Part shown: one piece after another, positions 7,451-17,000 of the stretch | How positions within the stretch are numbered: the stretch's first letter is position 1 | Layout of the letters: each line of letters opens with the position of its first letter | IMG/VR virus record: IMGVR_UViG_3300025012_000084 | Location: 1-64,000 of that record | From: a virus | Strand: one strand, 5' to 3' | DNA: 64,000 bases | Notes under the pieces: generated by a model | Told to the model about the DNA's origin: nothing | Database searches by the model: none | The model's input: only the letters and a program-made list of their open reading frames with translations | Program-made: the position numbers and the translations under genes

Positions 7451-10400
7451 ATGCCAAGCAGTTACTCAGCACTTTTACGCACGGAGCTTGTTGCTGTCGG
7501 TGAGCAGTCCGGTACATGGGGCACGACCAACAACAAGAACATCGGCACGTTGCTCGAAGCCGCGATATCTGGGATCGCCACGGTTGTTATTCCAGACGCT
7601 GACTACACGCTTACCGCGCTGAATGGCGCTGTGGACGAAGCGCGCTCGATGGGCCTGAACCTTACAGGTGCGCTCACTGGTGCGAAGAACGTAATATGTC
7701 CGACGAGTGCGAAGCTGTACGTTGTGAAGAATGCTACGACCGGAGGGTTTGCCGTGACAGTCAAAACGGCTGCCGGCACTGGCGTTGCGGTTCTCAGCGG
7801 CGCGTTCGCTGTTCTTGAGTGCGACGGTACGAACGTGGTGCAAGTGACGCTGCCTACTGCGTTCACATCGGCTACTTTGGCCGCTGCCGTCACCGACGAA
7901 ACAGGAACCGGGTCGCTTGTGTTTGGCACATCCCCTACACTGACTACGCCGACACTTAATTCTCCTGTACTGACTACACCCGCACTCGGCACACCGGCCT
8001 CAGGTACGCTGACAAGCTGTACGGGTTTGCCTGTGGCCACAGGGGTTTCAGGTCTGGGCGCCGGTACAGCGACGTTTCTGGCCACCCCATCCTCTGCGAA
8101 TCTGGCCGCTGCCGTCACCGACGAGACTGGAACCGGAGCGCTTGTGTTCGCGAGCGGGCCGACAATCAGCTCGCCTGTTTTAGTTACACCCGCACTCGGC
8201 ACACCGGCCTCCGGAAACCTGACTAGCTGCACAGGACTTCCTGTGACTACCGGAGTGTCCGGTCTGGGTGCCGGGGCAGCTACGTTTCTGGCCACACCCT
8301 CGTCCGCGAATCTGGCTGCTGCTGTCACCGACGAGACGGGAACTGGAGCACTTGTGTTCGCAGATTCTCCTGCCCTAGCAGGCTTGCCGACCGCGCCTAC
8401 TGCGGTCGTTGGCACAGCGACGACTCAGATAGCCACTACCGCGCATGTGGCAGCCACGGCGTTTACGGCAGCGCTGCCCGGACAAGCCGGAAACGCTGGA
8501 AAATTTGTCACGACTGACGGTGTGAACGCGAGCTGGTCAGCCAATGTGGCTACTGGCGGAGGTACTGCTACCGGAACCAACACCGGAGACAACGCGGTGA
8601 ACACGCTCTACAGCGGATTGGTGAGCAATGTGACGCATACCGGAGATGCAACTGGTGCGACAGGCCTGACCGTGGTGGCAATAAACAGCACAAACATGGC
8701 CGCGTTGGCTACTGGGATTCTGAAGAACACCACGACTACCGGGGTTCCAAGCATTGCTGTCGCAGGAACGGACTACGTTGCACCATCTGGAGCACTCGGA
8801 ACACCGGCCTCAGGTACGCTGGCGAACTGCTCGGGTCTGCCTGCTACCGGAGTAACGGGCACAGCTGCAACCCTCGGTGCGGCAAACACCTTCACAGCCG
8901 CCCAGAACTTCGCCCGAGCCACCGTGGCCTCGCACGCCACGACCGGCGACATCTGGGGCGCTGCCGGAAATCAAATCGACTGGACGGGCACTGCGACCAC
9001 AACGGCATTCCCGGACGCGCCACAAGCGGGTGCGGAACGTGTGCTGATATGCGCGGGAGCGTGCTCGTTCACGGCTGGTGCAAACATGCTGATTGACGGC
9101 GTTGCTTCGGCTTCGACTGTGACCTGCGCTGCTAACGACCAAGTGATTGTGCGCGCGGTATCCACTACGCAGTTCAAGTTGTCGCGGGTTAAGTATGATG
9201 GGACGGCGCAGGTGACTTCACCATCGGACGGCGGTGCGACAATCACTTCCAGCGCGGTCGATATTACGCTCACTTCAGCCAGCACTCGCGTTCAAGTCGT
9301 CACAATGACAGCGAGCGGGAAGGCAGTAACCCTGCCTGACGCCACGACACTTAATGAGGGAGGGGTTCTGTTTGCTGTAAAGAATGTCGGCTCGCACACC
9401 TTTGCCGTCAGAAATTCTGCTGGAACGCTGCTTGCGGTAGTTGCAGGATCACAACTTGCTGCATTTTATCTAAGTGATAACTCTGCTGCTGCTGGTGTTT
9501 GGGCTGTAGGAGATGAAACGCTCGGAGGCGCTATGGATTTTCTACTAGCGCAGGCTGAAGTAACAATCGTTACGGCGACAAACTATTACGCTGACTCTAT
9601 CGGCATATCTGAAACGCAAGCAATAGGGGTATGGTATGAATCGCCTAATATTAAAGCATGCACATTGAATGTCAGCGGCACCACGCTTACGGCGGGGGCT
9701 ATTCTCACAGTGGTCGCAGAAGCCCCAGATGGCCACTTATCTATAACCGCATTATCAGCAACGCAAGCTGTTGCCGCGTGGCGTAATTCCGGAACTAACA
9801 TGCGAGCATGCACTTTGAATGTCAGCGGGACAACACTGACAGCGGGTGCGATTCTCTCAGTGAATGCGACAAACACTGCTTGGGTTTCCGTCACGTCAGT
9901 ATCTGCAACGCAAGCAGTTGTTGCGTATTTAGACAATTCCGCCTCAGGAGTAATCCGAGCATGCACATTGAATGTCAGCGGCACCACGCTTACGGCGGGG
10001 GCTATTCTCGAAGTTTTAGCGGCAGCGGCGACTGCTATTTCTGTTGATACATTATCGGCCACGCAGGTAATTTTGTGCTTTAATTATACGGCTTCTACAA
10101 GCGTGTATGGATGCACATTGAATGTCAGCGGGACAACACTGACAGCGGGTGCGTTCGCCACCTTTAATACAGGAACAGCAACCTTGGTTTCTGTAGTGGC
10201 TTTATCAGAAACAGCAGCTATTGTGGCATATCGTCCGGCATCTACATTCGTGGAGGTCAAGAGTATGTCTATCAGTGGAACCACCGTTACTCCCGGAACC
10301 GGAGTCGCGGTTAATGCACTTAATTGTGGCTCGATAAGTACATCAAAGATGTCGCCAACGAAAGCACTAGTTGGTTATTCTGGCCCAGCTTTTCCGTTGC

Positions 10401-10582
10401 ACGTCAGCGCACTTCGTCTATCAGGCGCATCCGTGAGGATTTCGGGTGACACCCTTGCAATAAATAATCAAACCAGCACTGGTTATGTTTCACTCTCACG
10501 ATGCAGTGATGCCAGGACGATTGCTCTTGGCCGCGCTGCATCTGATTACTTGAAAGCCACCCTATTGGAGGTCGCGCAATGA
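7451..10582 (+). CDS. Large tail fibre protein (1043 aa) with two kinds of internal repeats
   Basis: The N-terminus (MPSSYSALLRTELVAVGEQ with GTWGTTNNKNIG) matches a common virion-attachment start of phage fibres. Residues about 150-500 hold repeats of ALGTPASGTLTSCTGLP and AAAVTDETGTGALVF, the collagen-like or shaft style of many fibres. Residues about 735-1000 hold at least four units built on ACTLNVSGTTLTAGA, with spacing near 50 residues as in a beta-propeller blade. The C-terminal propeller-like part is the likely receptor-binding head. The stop overlaps the start of a fibre assembly gene (ATGA). Confidence 0.85.
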   Translation: MPSSYSALLRTELVAVGEQSGTWGTTNNKNIGTLLEAAISGIATVVIPDADYTLTALNGAVDEARSMGLNLTGALTGAKNVICPTSAKLYVVKNATTGGFAVTVKTAAGTGVAVLSGAFAVLECDGTNVVQVTLPTAFTSATLAAAVTDETGTGSLVFGTSPTLTTPTLNSPVLTTPALGTPASGTLTSCTGLPVATGVSGLGAGTATFLATPSSANLAAAVTDETGTGALVFASGPTISSPVLVTPALGTPASGNLTSCTGLPVTTGVSGLGAGAATFLATPSSANLAAAVTDETGTGALVFADSPALAGLPTAPTAVVGTATTQIATTAHVAATAFTAALPGQAGNAGKFVTTDGVNASWSANVATGGGTATGTNTGDNAVNTLYSGLVSNVTHTGDATGATGLTVVAINSTNMAALATGILKNTTTTGVPSIAVAGTDYVAPSGALGTPASGTLANCSGLPATGVTGTAATLGAANTFTAAQNFARATVASHATTGDIWGAAGNQIDWTGTATTTAFPDAPQAGAERVLICAGACSFTAGANMLIDGVASASTVTCAANDQVIVRAVSTTQFKLSRVKYDGTAQVTSPSDGGATITSSAVDITLTSASTRVQVVTMTASGKAVTLPDATTLNEGGVLFAVKNVGSHTFAVRNSAGTLLAVVAGSQLAAFYLSDNSAAAGVWAVGDETLGGAMDFLLAQAEVTIVTATNYYADSIGISETQAIGVWYESPNIKACTLNVSGTTLTAGAILTVVAEAPDGHLSITALSATQAVAAWRNSGTNMRACTLNVSGTTLTAGAILSVNATNTAWVSVTSVSATQAVVAYLDNSASGVIRACTLNVSGTTLTAGAILEVLAAAATAISVDTLSATQVILCFNYTASTSVYGCTLNVSGTTLTAGAFATFNTGTATLVSVVALSETAAIVAYRPASTFVEVKSMSISGTTVTPGTGVAVNALNCGSISTSKMSPTKALVGYSGPAFPLHVSALRLSGASVRISGDTLAINNQTSTGYVSLSRCSDARTIALGRAASDYLKATLLEVAQ

Positions 10583-11106
10583 AAATTTTAATCAGAAATA
10601 GCGATAGCGCAGTTATGTATGCACAAGAGGTTATCTCCCTGACAACAAGCGAAGCATCTGGGGTTGGATGGGTAGACCGCAATTTCAACACAGACAACGC
10701 GAGGGTGGTGGGCGCAGAACTACCTTTATACTGGACAGGAGCCGCATTTTATTACGTTGACGGCGTGTGGGGGGTGCTAGATCAAGCAAGGTACGATAAG
10801 CGCGTTGCAGATGTTCAGGCCAAAATTGCTACGGCCGCCGTAGAAGCCATCACGACCACCACTCAATCGCGCCTCGACGATTTCGCAAAAACGCGCAACT
10901 ACGACGGTATTCTAGCGGCATGTACTTATGCTGCAAGCCTGATACCGAAATTCGCTGCGGAAGGACAGTACGCGGTATCCGCGCGAGATGAAACATGGGC
11001 GGCACTCTACACGGTGATGGGCGAGGTGCAGGCTGGCACACGGCAGATGCCGACATGCTACGCAGACGTGGAGACGCTATTGCCGGTGCTAGCATGGCCT
11101 ATCTGA
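10579..11106 (+). CDS. Tail fibre assembly / fibre-associated protein
   Basis: The 175-aa protein starts inside the fibre stop codon. Its C-terminal half (SRLDDFAKTRNYDGILAAC, then FAAEGQYAVSARDETW) is a pattern I know from proteins encoded directly after fibre genes. These are thought to help fibre trimerisation or to be part of the fibre tip. A central helix (about 75-105) could be a coiled coil. Confidence 0.7.
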   Translation: MKILIRNSDSAVMYAQEVISLTTSEASGVGWVDRNFNTDNARVVGAELPLYWTGAAFYYVDGVWGVLDQARYDKRVADVQAKIATAAVEAITTTTQSRLDDFAKTRNYDGILAACTYAASLIPKFAAEGQYAVSARDETWAALYTVMGEVQAGTRQMPTCYADVETLLPVLAWPI

Positions 11107-11321
11107 GGAACATTCTCTTGTGGCTAGACATCGGCCTGAACGTGCTGATATTCGGAGGTAGCCCCTATGAAACCTTATCGAGCCGAATCGGAAAACGGGC
11201 AGCGCGAGGAGACAGATGGGCGTGTGTGTTGTGCGGGATGTTGGACAAAATCGACTGGCGGCATTGTGCCAAAAGCGAAATGCCAGACGACGGGAAAACG
11301 CTGCCGAACTGGTGGAAATAA
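11094..11321 (+). CDS. Small membrane-anchored protein of the lysis region
   Basis: The 75-aa product starts inside the 3' end of the fibre assembly gene (13-bp overlap, other frame). Residues 5-21 (RNILLWLDIGLNVLIFG) form one membrane segment, followed by an RIGKRAARG basic patch and Cys-X2-Cys. Similar small proteins with FGG and RIG motifs accompany lysis genes in podoviruses. The function is not known; an accessory lysis role is a guess from context. Confidence 0.65.
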   Translation: MAYLRNILLWLDIGLNVLIFGGSPYETLSSRIGKRAARGDRWACVLCGMLDKIDWRHCAKSEMPDDGKTLPNWWK

Positions 11322-11331
11322 GGAGACCGAA

Positions 11332-12027
11332 ATGAAGAAATCTATCATGCTGGTATTGTTGCTCACCGGGTGCGCGTCCGACAAAGACTACACCGCCTAT
11401 CTGACGGCGCAGCAGGCCGCGAACACTCAAGCTGCGGCAGATCAAAAACCGCTCGTGCGCATCACCGCGCAACCTGGGCAGAACATCACCGGCCTGCAAT
11501 CGCTGGAAGTGTACACGCCGACCGCCGCACCGGTCATCCAGCAAGCCCGGCCTAATGAATGGGTCGGCGTGGTGCAGACGGCAGTCGGCGTTATCGGGAC
11601 TGTTGGGCATATCAGGGCGGCAGGTCAAGCTGCGGTAGGTATCGCGGACAGCGTAGGCAGGGCAGGGACAGCGGGATACGCGCACGTGCAGGCACCGGCG
11701 GCCAACATCGCAACGACTACCACGACTACGACAACTACGGATTCCAGCACGACCACATCGGGCAGCTACAACCCGGCGACCGGCGCGGTATCCGGCGACA
11801 CGATTTCTGGCAGCTACAACCCCTCCACACCGACGAGCACAGTCGGCGATTACAGCGGGGCGAACAGTGGCAATGCCGGGCGGATCGCAGGTTCGACTAT
11901 GGCAGACCAGACCAGTGTGCCGACGGTGGTGACGCAACCCGCACCGTCCGTTACTGTTCAACCTGCCGCAGGTGTTGCGGATAGAGTGTGCGCATTAAAT
12001 GCGCTCGGAGTTTTGACCTGCCTATAA
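11332..12027 (+). CDS. Lipoprotein with Thr-rich repeat region
   Basis: The chosen ATG is preceded by AAGGAGACCGAA and starts a classic lipoprotein signal: MKKS, hydrophobic core, then lipobox LLTGC with Cys14. A longer ORF upstream has no ribosome binding site. The mature part is Gln/Ala-rich, then carries a Thr9 run near residue 130 and two SGSYNP repeats. An outer-membrane lipoprotein beside endolysin and holin suggests an outer-membrane spanin-like role, but it is longer than usual o-spanins, so that is uncertain. Confidence 0.7.
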   Translation: MKKSIMLVLLLTGCASDKDYTAYLTAQQAANTQAAADQKPLVRITAQPGQNITGLQSLEVYTPTAAPVIQQARPNEWVGVVQTAVGVIGTVGHIRAAGQAAVGIADSVGRAGTAGYAHVQAPAANIATTTTTTTTTDSSTTTSGSYNPATGAVSGDTISGSYNPSTPTSTVGDYSGANSGNAGRIAGSTMADQTSVPTVVTQPAPSVTVQPAAGVADRVCALNALGVLTCL

Positions 12028-12039
12028 GGGTGTGACAAC

Positions 12040-12246
12040 ATGACTGAAATGATGCCGTATATCGCCGCAATTTTGGGCTTCCTAGCCGTCTACGTCCTGA
12101 ACAGTATCAAGCAGGAAATGCGAGACATCAAGCAGTCACTCAATGCGCTGGAATCAGACATGCGCGGGGGTGTGTCTGCACTCGACAGACGCATCACGGT
12201 GATCGAAACCCGCTGCGGTGCTAATCACACGAGGGATTGCCAATGA
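12040..12246 (+). CDS. Small membrane protein with coiled coil (XhlA-like)
   Basis: The 68-aa product has one N-terminal membrane helix (PYIAAILGFLAVYVLNSI) followed by a coiled coil (about 24-58) and two Cys residues near the end. This layout resembles XhlA-type lysis-associated proteins or an inner-membrane spanin. Its stop overlaps the endolysin start (ATGA), so the two are probably coupled. Confidence 0.65.
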   Translation: MTEMMPYIAAILGFLAVYVLNSIKQEMRDIKQSLNALESDMRGGVSALDRRITVIETRCGANHTRDCQ

Positions 12247-12668
12247 ACCTGAGCCAGCATTTTACGCTCGCAGAGCTGACAGCAAGTGACGCTGCTGTAC
12301 GACATGGGATACCGAACGATCCGCCAGCGTCGATAGTCGAGGAGTTGAAGCGCACAGCACAACTGCTTGAGCAGGTGCGCACACAGCTTAACGCTCCGAT
12401 CATCGTGACATCAGGCTATCGCTCCAGCGCGGTGAATAAGCTAATCGGTGGCAAGCCAACATCTAAGCATGTGCAAGGGTTGGCGGCTGACTTCAAGTGT
12501 CCGAGCTTCGGCACTCCTATGCAGATATGCGAAGCGCTCATGCAGTCTGATATTCAGTTCGATCGCGTCATACTCGAATTCGGCGCGTGGGTTCATATTC
12601 AGGTTGGTAGTGAGCGCAAGGTTTTCACGATAAACTGTCAAGGTACTTTTGCAGGAATACATGTATGA
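12243..12668 (+). CDS. Endolysin, peptidase M15 family
   Basis: The 141-aa protein has the M15A signature: SGYRSSAVN (57-65), SKHVQGLAAD (74-83) with zinc ligands His76 and Asp83, and a downstream EFGAWVHIQ with Glu112 and His118. Enzymes of this family cut peptide bonds in peptidoglycan stem peptides and act as phage endolysins. No signal peptide is present, so release depends on the adjacent holin. The ATG at 12243 overlaps the preceding stop; an in-frame TTG six bases earlier is less likely. Confidence 0.88.
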   Translation: MNLSQHFTLAELTASDAAVRHGIPNDPPASIVEELKRTAQLLEQVRTQLNAPIIVTSGYRSSAVNKLIGGKPTSKHVQGLAADFKCPSFGTPMQICEALMQSDIQFDRVILEFGAWVHIQVGSERKVFTINCQGTFAGIHV

Positions 12669-13075
12669 ATCCGCTATTCGCACCAATTTACGACCTCGTC
12701 GGCACAGTCATAGACAGGCTGATTCCAGATAAAGCCGCCGCTGAAAAAGCTAAACTTGAGATGGCTGTTGCCTTACAGGCTCAGGAATTCCAGATACAGA
12801 TTGAGCAGATTCGAGTTAATGCCGAAGAGGCAAAATCAACAAGCTGGTTCGTTGCTGGTGGTCGCCCCGCGATAATGTGGATTTGCGGGTTCGCGCTGGC
12901 CTACGCCGCCGTTATCGAGCCGATCGCCAGGTTCGCGGCAAAGGTGTGGTTCGGCTATACCGGAGATTTCCCTGTGATTGACACCGATCTGACAATGCAG
13001 GTGCTGTTCGGAATACTCGGGTTGGGAGCATTCAGGTCAGCAGAAAAAATCAAAGGTGCCGAGGGTAACCGGTAA
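12665..13075 (+). CDS. Holin, three-TM type
   Basis: The 136-aa product has an amphipathic N-terminal half, then GGRPAIMWICGFALAYAAVI, a second hydrophobic segment around IARFAAKVWFGY, and a third around LTMQVLFGILGLGAF. GRPxxMW followed by these segments is characteristic of the 3TM (GTA-type) holin family. It would form membrane lesions that release the endolysin. The start overlaps the endolysin stop by four bases. Confidence 0.82.
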   Translation: MNPLFAPIYDLVGTVIDRLIPDKAAAEKAKLEMAVALQAQEFQIQIEQIRVNAEEAKSTSWFVAGGRPAIMWICGFALAYAAVIEPIARFAAKVWFGYTGDFPVIDTDLTMQVLFGILGLGAFRSAEKIKGAEGNR

Positions 13076-13081
13076 CCAGCT

Positions 13082-13465
13082 ATGCCACGGCTTACTGAGC
13101 GAGAGCGGGAAGTCATAGCGCTCACGTCGGAGGGGATGAGCGCGAAGGAGACCGCGCAGCGTCTCGGCATATCGCACCGCACAGTCGAGGATCACCACAA
13201 AAATGTGATGCGAAAATTAGAGGCTAGAAATATTGTGGCTGCATGCTGTTCAGCACTAAAATTAGGGCTTGTTTCTGTCATGCTATACGCGGGTTTTTCG
13301 TTTTTTGGTGCCGATGACAAGACGTCAGAAGAGTTTGTAGTTGATGCGGTTGACGCGTCTGTTGTATCGTGCAATAAGACGGATAGTCCGTCATCTAGTG
13401 TAGAGGAGATAGAAGATGTCGAAAACGTCGAGAAAAGTCCCGGCTGCGAACAAAAGCGGCGGTAA
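13082..13465 (+). CDS. LuxR-type HTH domain fused to a membrane segment
   Basis: Residues 1-55 are a clear LuxR/NarL C-terminal DNA-binding domain: LTEREREVIALTSEGMSAKE, then ISHRTVEDH as recognition helix and MRKL. A hydrophobic stretch (about 56-75, ALKLGLVSVMLYAGFSFFG) follows, and the last 50 residues are acidic. LuxR domains usually sit at the C-terminus after a sensor domain; here the HTH is N-terminal and the tail may be membrane-bound. It directly follows the holin. It could tie late transcription to membrane state, but this is inference. Confidence 0.72.
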   Translation: MPRLTEREREVIALTSEGMSAKETAQRLGISHRTVEDHHKNVMRKLEARNIVAACCSALKLGLVSVMLYAGFSFFGADDKTSEEFVVDAVDASVVSCNKTDSPSSSVEEIEDVENVEKSPGCEQKRR

Positions 13466-13547
13466 GCGGATGTCATGGCCTGCTGGGGTTGTAAAGCTGC
13501 CGAAGGTCCGAGTACAGAAAAAACCCCCTCGCGGAGGCTATGTCTGA
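13416..13547 (+). CDS. Small basic protein (43 aa), overlapping the LuxR-type gene
   Basis: A GAGGAGATAGAAG ribosome binding site precedes an ATG inside the 3' end of the previous gene, in another frame. The product is strongly basic (about 13 Lys/Arg) and ends with PPRGGYV. The good ribosome binding site and the continuation 82 bases beyond the LuxR stop favour a real gene. A DNA- or RNA-binding role would fit the charge; no family is recognised. Confidence 0.5.
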   Translation: MSKTSRKVPAANKSGGKRMSWPAGVVKLPKVRVQKKPPRGGYV

Positions 13548-13619
13548 TACGTAGTTTTGCGGGTGGCTGCGGATCCAGACAAGGTGCAGACTATGACCAC
13601 CTAAATACAGGAGGTGGTC

Positions 13620-14930
13620 ATGGCATATTCATTCATTCTACCGAGCATATCACCAACCGCAAACGGTGATGGTTCGTTGATCGGCAGCGTCAACGAGACC
13701 GACTTCACCGCGTCATTCAACGACAAGCACATTTCCGATGTTGTTTATGTCTACCGAAAAAATGTAGCCGGTCAATCGTTCAGCTTCGACGACATATCCA
13801 CGGCAGCGGGTAACGATACAACCTCTGATTTCCTTCCGTTCGGCACAAATGCGCAGATGAGCGCGGGGGATGAACTGTATATCTCATGCGACCACAATCA
13901 GGAAGAGCTATTCTTCAAGATCGACACGCCAGGGGTGTGGACTGGCACACTGGACATCAAGTATTCCAGCAACGGGACAACCGCAAACGCGACATTGCAA
14001 GGAGTTGTCGATAACTCAAACGGCTTCAGGAATTCCGCCGGGGTTTACCGAATATCATTTACCAAGCCAACCGACATTCAGGCATTCTCTCCAGTTCCGG
14101 GCGACATACTTTCAAAGAAATGGTTTGTGTTCAAGCCGACCATTACCGCAGTTACAACCGCGCCGATCCTTTCGCGGGTATGGATCCACCACGACCAGCA
14201 CCTGCTCACCGATGTGACCACAGCAGCAAATGACGTGAGCGTCCCATCTTCAACGCCTGAGACGTTTTTCCCGACCGTCGATTCCGCGCATTATTTTTCG
14301 TTCGCAAACCCTGCAATGGGTTTGGTCAGGAACGTGCATCAGGCCTCTGCCAACGTGCGCACACGGCAGCTTGAGTATTACGCCAACGACAACATATGGA
14401 AGCCGTTGCAGAATATCTCCGACCCATCGAACGACTACAAGGCCGGTTCACTGACCTATTCTGCAACCCCGGTGCAATACATCGTCGGCTGGTCTGTGCC
14501 GACCGACTGGAGTTCCAAGACGCTTGAGTTCAATACAAGCAGCGGCACGGTGAACAGCACGGGCTACTGGATAAGGAACCGGACAGCATCTGTGCAGGCA
14601 TACGGCCCGGCGCAATCGACCAAATACACCATCCGAGCCAAGCAGTTCGGAAATTCCAACACGTCAGGTTATCAAGTTCCCGTCGCCACGACGCTTCGCA
14701 TGATAACGATTGACGAGCCTTTGAGTATGAGCGGCAGCGGCGCGGTGACGTTGCAGATATCCAATTTATCGACGGGAGCATCCGCTACGGCGACGATACC
14801 CGCCAGCCCGACCTGGCCGCTGAACCTTGACGTGGCAGACTTGAGCCTTGCTGCGGACAACAGGTTTGGCCTGTTCTACAACTCCGGTACTCGCACGTTC
14901 ACGTCCGCGCCATTAACCCTGCACACATAA
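13620..14930 (+). CDS. Putative receptor-binding / fibre-associated structural protein
   Basis: The 436-aa protein starts at the ATG after AGGAGGTGGTC. It is beta-rich, Asn/Ser/Thr-rich and low in charge, in the style of phage adhesins. It starts a unit directly before a second fibre gene (14940). No specific domain could be named. Confidence 0.65.
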   Translation: MAYSFILPSISPTANGDGSLIGSVNETDFTASFNDKHISDVVYVYRKNVAGQSFSFDDISTAAGNDTTSDFLPFGTNAQMSAGDELYISCDHNQEELFFKIDTPGVWTGTLDIKYSSNGTTANATLQGVVDNSNGFRNSAGVYRISFTKPTDIQAFSPVPGDILSKKWFVFKPTITAVTTAPILSRVWIHHDQHLLTDVTTAANDVSVPSSTPETFFPTVDSAHYFSFANPAMGLVRNVHQASANVRTRQLEYYANDNIWKPLQNISDPSNDYKAGSLTYSATPVQYIVGWSVPTDWSSKTLEFNTSSGTVNSTGYWIRNRTASVQAYGPAQSTKYTIRAKQFGNSNTSGYQVPVATTLRMITIDEPLSMSGSGAVTLQISNLSTGASATATIPASPTWPLNLDVADLSLAADNRFGLFYNSGTRTFTSAPLTLHT

Positions 14931-14939
14931 GGAGCCGTC

Positions 14940-16985
14940 ATGTCAAAACTTGGAATTCCAATTATCGAGGTGCTGGGTTCGGGCGATGTGGCCAGCGGTA
15001 CGGCGCATTTCGTCAAAACGACTGGCGGCGACATTCAGGTAGCAACCCCGTCCGGCGTGCAGACTATCGCCACGGCGGAGACTGTTGCCGCTGCTATCGG
15101 TGGATCATACGAGAAGGTTCAGTTTACCATTGGCACTAACGACCTAACCCCGGCAACGGATGGAAAGACGCGAATCTTCCACCTTGAAGGCGGAACGCTG
15201 AATGCGCTATCGACGGCGAACTGGCCTATTCCTACAAGTCCCCAGCGGTTCGAGATTCAGAACCATACAGGCGCGACAGCCACCTTTAGTGTAACAACCG
15301 GGGTTGGGCAGTTTGCCGGGCTGGTGGACTTTGATGGCGACACCGTGGAGAACGCAGAGTTCGGCATACCTAAAAACGCCATGGTCACTGTGACCGTTGA
15401 TGAGGATGGATGGGTGCAAGTTGCTCCGTCTATGGCCAGTTACAGCAAGGCGGAAGTTGATGCGGCTCTGGCGCTAAAAGCGGCGGATAATGCGGTAGTA
15501 AAACTCACGGGCGACCAGACTGTTGCCGGTAAAAAGACATTCTCAACTTTACCGGAAGTAGGCTCGGACGCTTCAACCGCCAATCAGGTTGTCAGGAAAA
15601 GCCAGCATGATACGGCTCTTGCCTTGAAAACAGAGACAACAACAACTGCCGACCTAACTGCCGCAATCACAGCAGCAAATTGGGCGCCATCAACATCAGT
15701 AACGGCTGGGGATCGGAGGCTTGCAACCGTTGCCGCCGGAGGATTTTTTATAGGGCAACTTATACAGTCAAACTCAGCACGGACTACCGGCTTGACATTC
15801 AACGCTACGGAAGCTGGAAATTGGACATTGGTTCGCAGTTTGAGAGACGGAGGAACAGACCTAAAACCACACTCAATACGTTCAAACATAGCTGTAGATA
15901 TTTCAAGCACTGACCTCAACGATCTTTCTGGCGTTGGATTCTTCAATGGGAACAATCTATCCAATACACCAAGTAGTGTCGCAAGCACTGCCGTATGGTG
16001 GCATGTCATTCAGGCTAACCACATGAATGAGACTGCGGCGACAGCAGACCATTACTCATATCAGATTGCTCGTCACCTCACAGCATCTATCTCAGAAATG
16101 TGGACTCGTAAATCGGTGTCCTCAGCAAGTACGCGCACTTGGAGTGCTTGGCGCAAGATGGGCGATGACTCTGGTGACATGTTTGCCAATTGGGTTGCCA
16201 ATGCAAAAGTGGACGCAGGGCAAATTCAGAAAGCAACGGCAGTTACTACATCACCCGCGTTTGCTGTTGGGCAACTCATCAAGAGAACAGCCTCTGGAAC
16301 TGCTGGCGCAACATTCGACAATACTGAAGCGGCGCTTTATACAGCAGCAACTTATGCTGAAATTGCGCATGTAGCTGGATTGCAGGGTGCTCTCGACGCA
16401 AAATCCCCGCTTGCTTCCCCTACATTCACAGGCACAGTAGGCGGCATCACTAAAGCGATGGTAGGGCTCGGAAACGTCGATAACACGGCGGACACGGCAA
16501 AGCCGGTCTCGAACACGCAACAGACAGCCTTGGATGCGAAAGTTTCCGCCACAACCCTAAAAGCTGGCATCTGTCATGTTCGCAAATCAGCAGATCAAGC
16601 TGTTTCTGCGTCCACAGCGACCAAAATCACATTCAATACCACCGAATTTGATCCATCTAACTTCTGGGATGAAACAAACAACCGCTACTTACCGACTGTT
16701 GCCGGATACTACAGATTCAATGTCGGGGCATTATTCGGCTCTGCAATTGATGGTATGCGATCTTTGCTGTATATTTACAAGAACGGGGTACAGGTTGCCA
16801 TCCTCACCGACAAAACTTCCGGCGCGGCAGCGGATACGCAAATATCTGGCACCTTCATAGCGGCAGCGAACGGAACGACAGACTATTTTGAGGCGTTCTG
16901 CTACATCACCTCGTCATTGAATATTATGAATGGCGGCACGACAGGGTACACATACTTTCAAGCGCAATATATTTGCGGATTGTAG
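14940..16985 (+). CDS. Second tail fibre with pyocin-knob-like and C1q-like regions
   Basis: The 681-aa protein has an attachment-like N-terminus, then SKAEVDAALALKA heptads, a region around residues 270-410 ending TRTWSAWRKMG that resembles pyocin-knob domains, then SPLASPTFTGTVGGITKAMVG with LGNVDNTAD typical of fibre shafts. The last 140 residues (WDETNNRYLPTVAGYYRFNVG ... YIYKNG) look like a C1q/TNF-type jelly roll, a common receptor-binding tip. It shares no long repeats with the fibre at 7451, so the virion probably carries two adhesins. Confidence 0.8.
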   Translation: MSKLGIPIIEVLGSGDVASGTAHFVKTTGGDIQVATPSGVQTIATAETVAAAIGGSYEKVQFTIGTNDLTPATDGKTRIFHLEGGTLNALSTANWPIPTSPQRFEIQNHTGATATFSVTTGVGQFAGLVDFDGDTVENAEFGIPKNAMVTVTVDEDGWVQVAPSMASYSKAEVDAALALKAADNAVVKLTGDQTVAGKKTFSTLPEVGSDASTANQVVRKSQHDTALALKTETTTTADLTAAITAANWAPSTSVTAGDRRLATVAAGGFFIGQLIQSNSARTTGLTFNATEAGNWTLVRSLRDGGTDLKPHSIRSNIAVDISSTDLNDLSGVGFFNGNNLSNTPSSVASTAVWWHVIQANHMNETAATADHYSYQIARHLTASISEMWTRKSVSSASTRTWSAWRKMGDDSGDMFANWVANAKVDAGQIQKATAVTTSPAFAVGQLIKRTASGTAGATFDNTEAALYTAATYAEIAHVAGLQGALDAKSPLASPTFTGTVGGITKAMVGLGNVDNTADTAKPVSNTQQTALDAKVSATTLKAGICHVRKSADQAVSASTATKITFNTTEFDPSNFWDETNNRYLPTVAGYYRFNVGALFGSAIDGMRSLLYIYKNGVQVAILTDKTSGAAADTQISGTFIAAANGTTDYFEAFCYITSSLNIMNGGTTGYTYFQAQYICGL

Positions 16986-17000
16986 GAAGTAAAATAATCC

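Noticed and set aside
7451-10582. Diversity-generating retroelement target in the fibre
   Set aside because: No reverse transcriptase and no template repeat was seen, and the repeats in the fibre are structural.
13475-13669. 64-aa ORF between lysis and fibre genes
   Set aside because: It overlaps two better supported starts (13416 and 13620), has no ribosome binding site, and its composition looks random.
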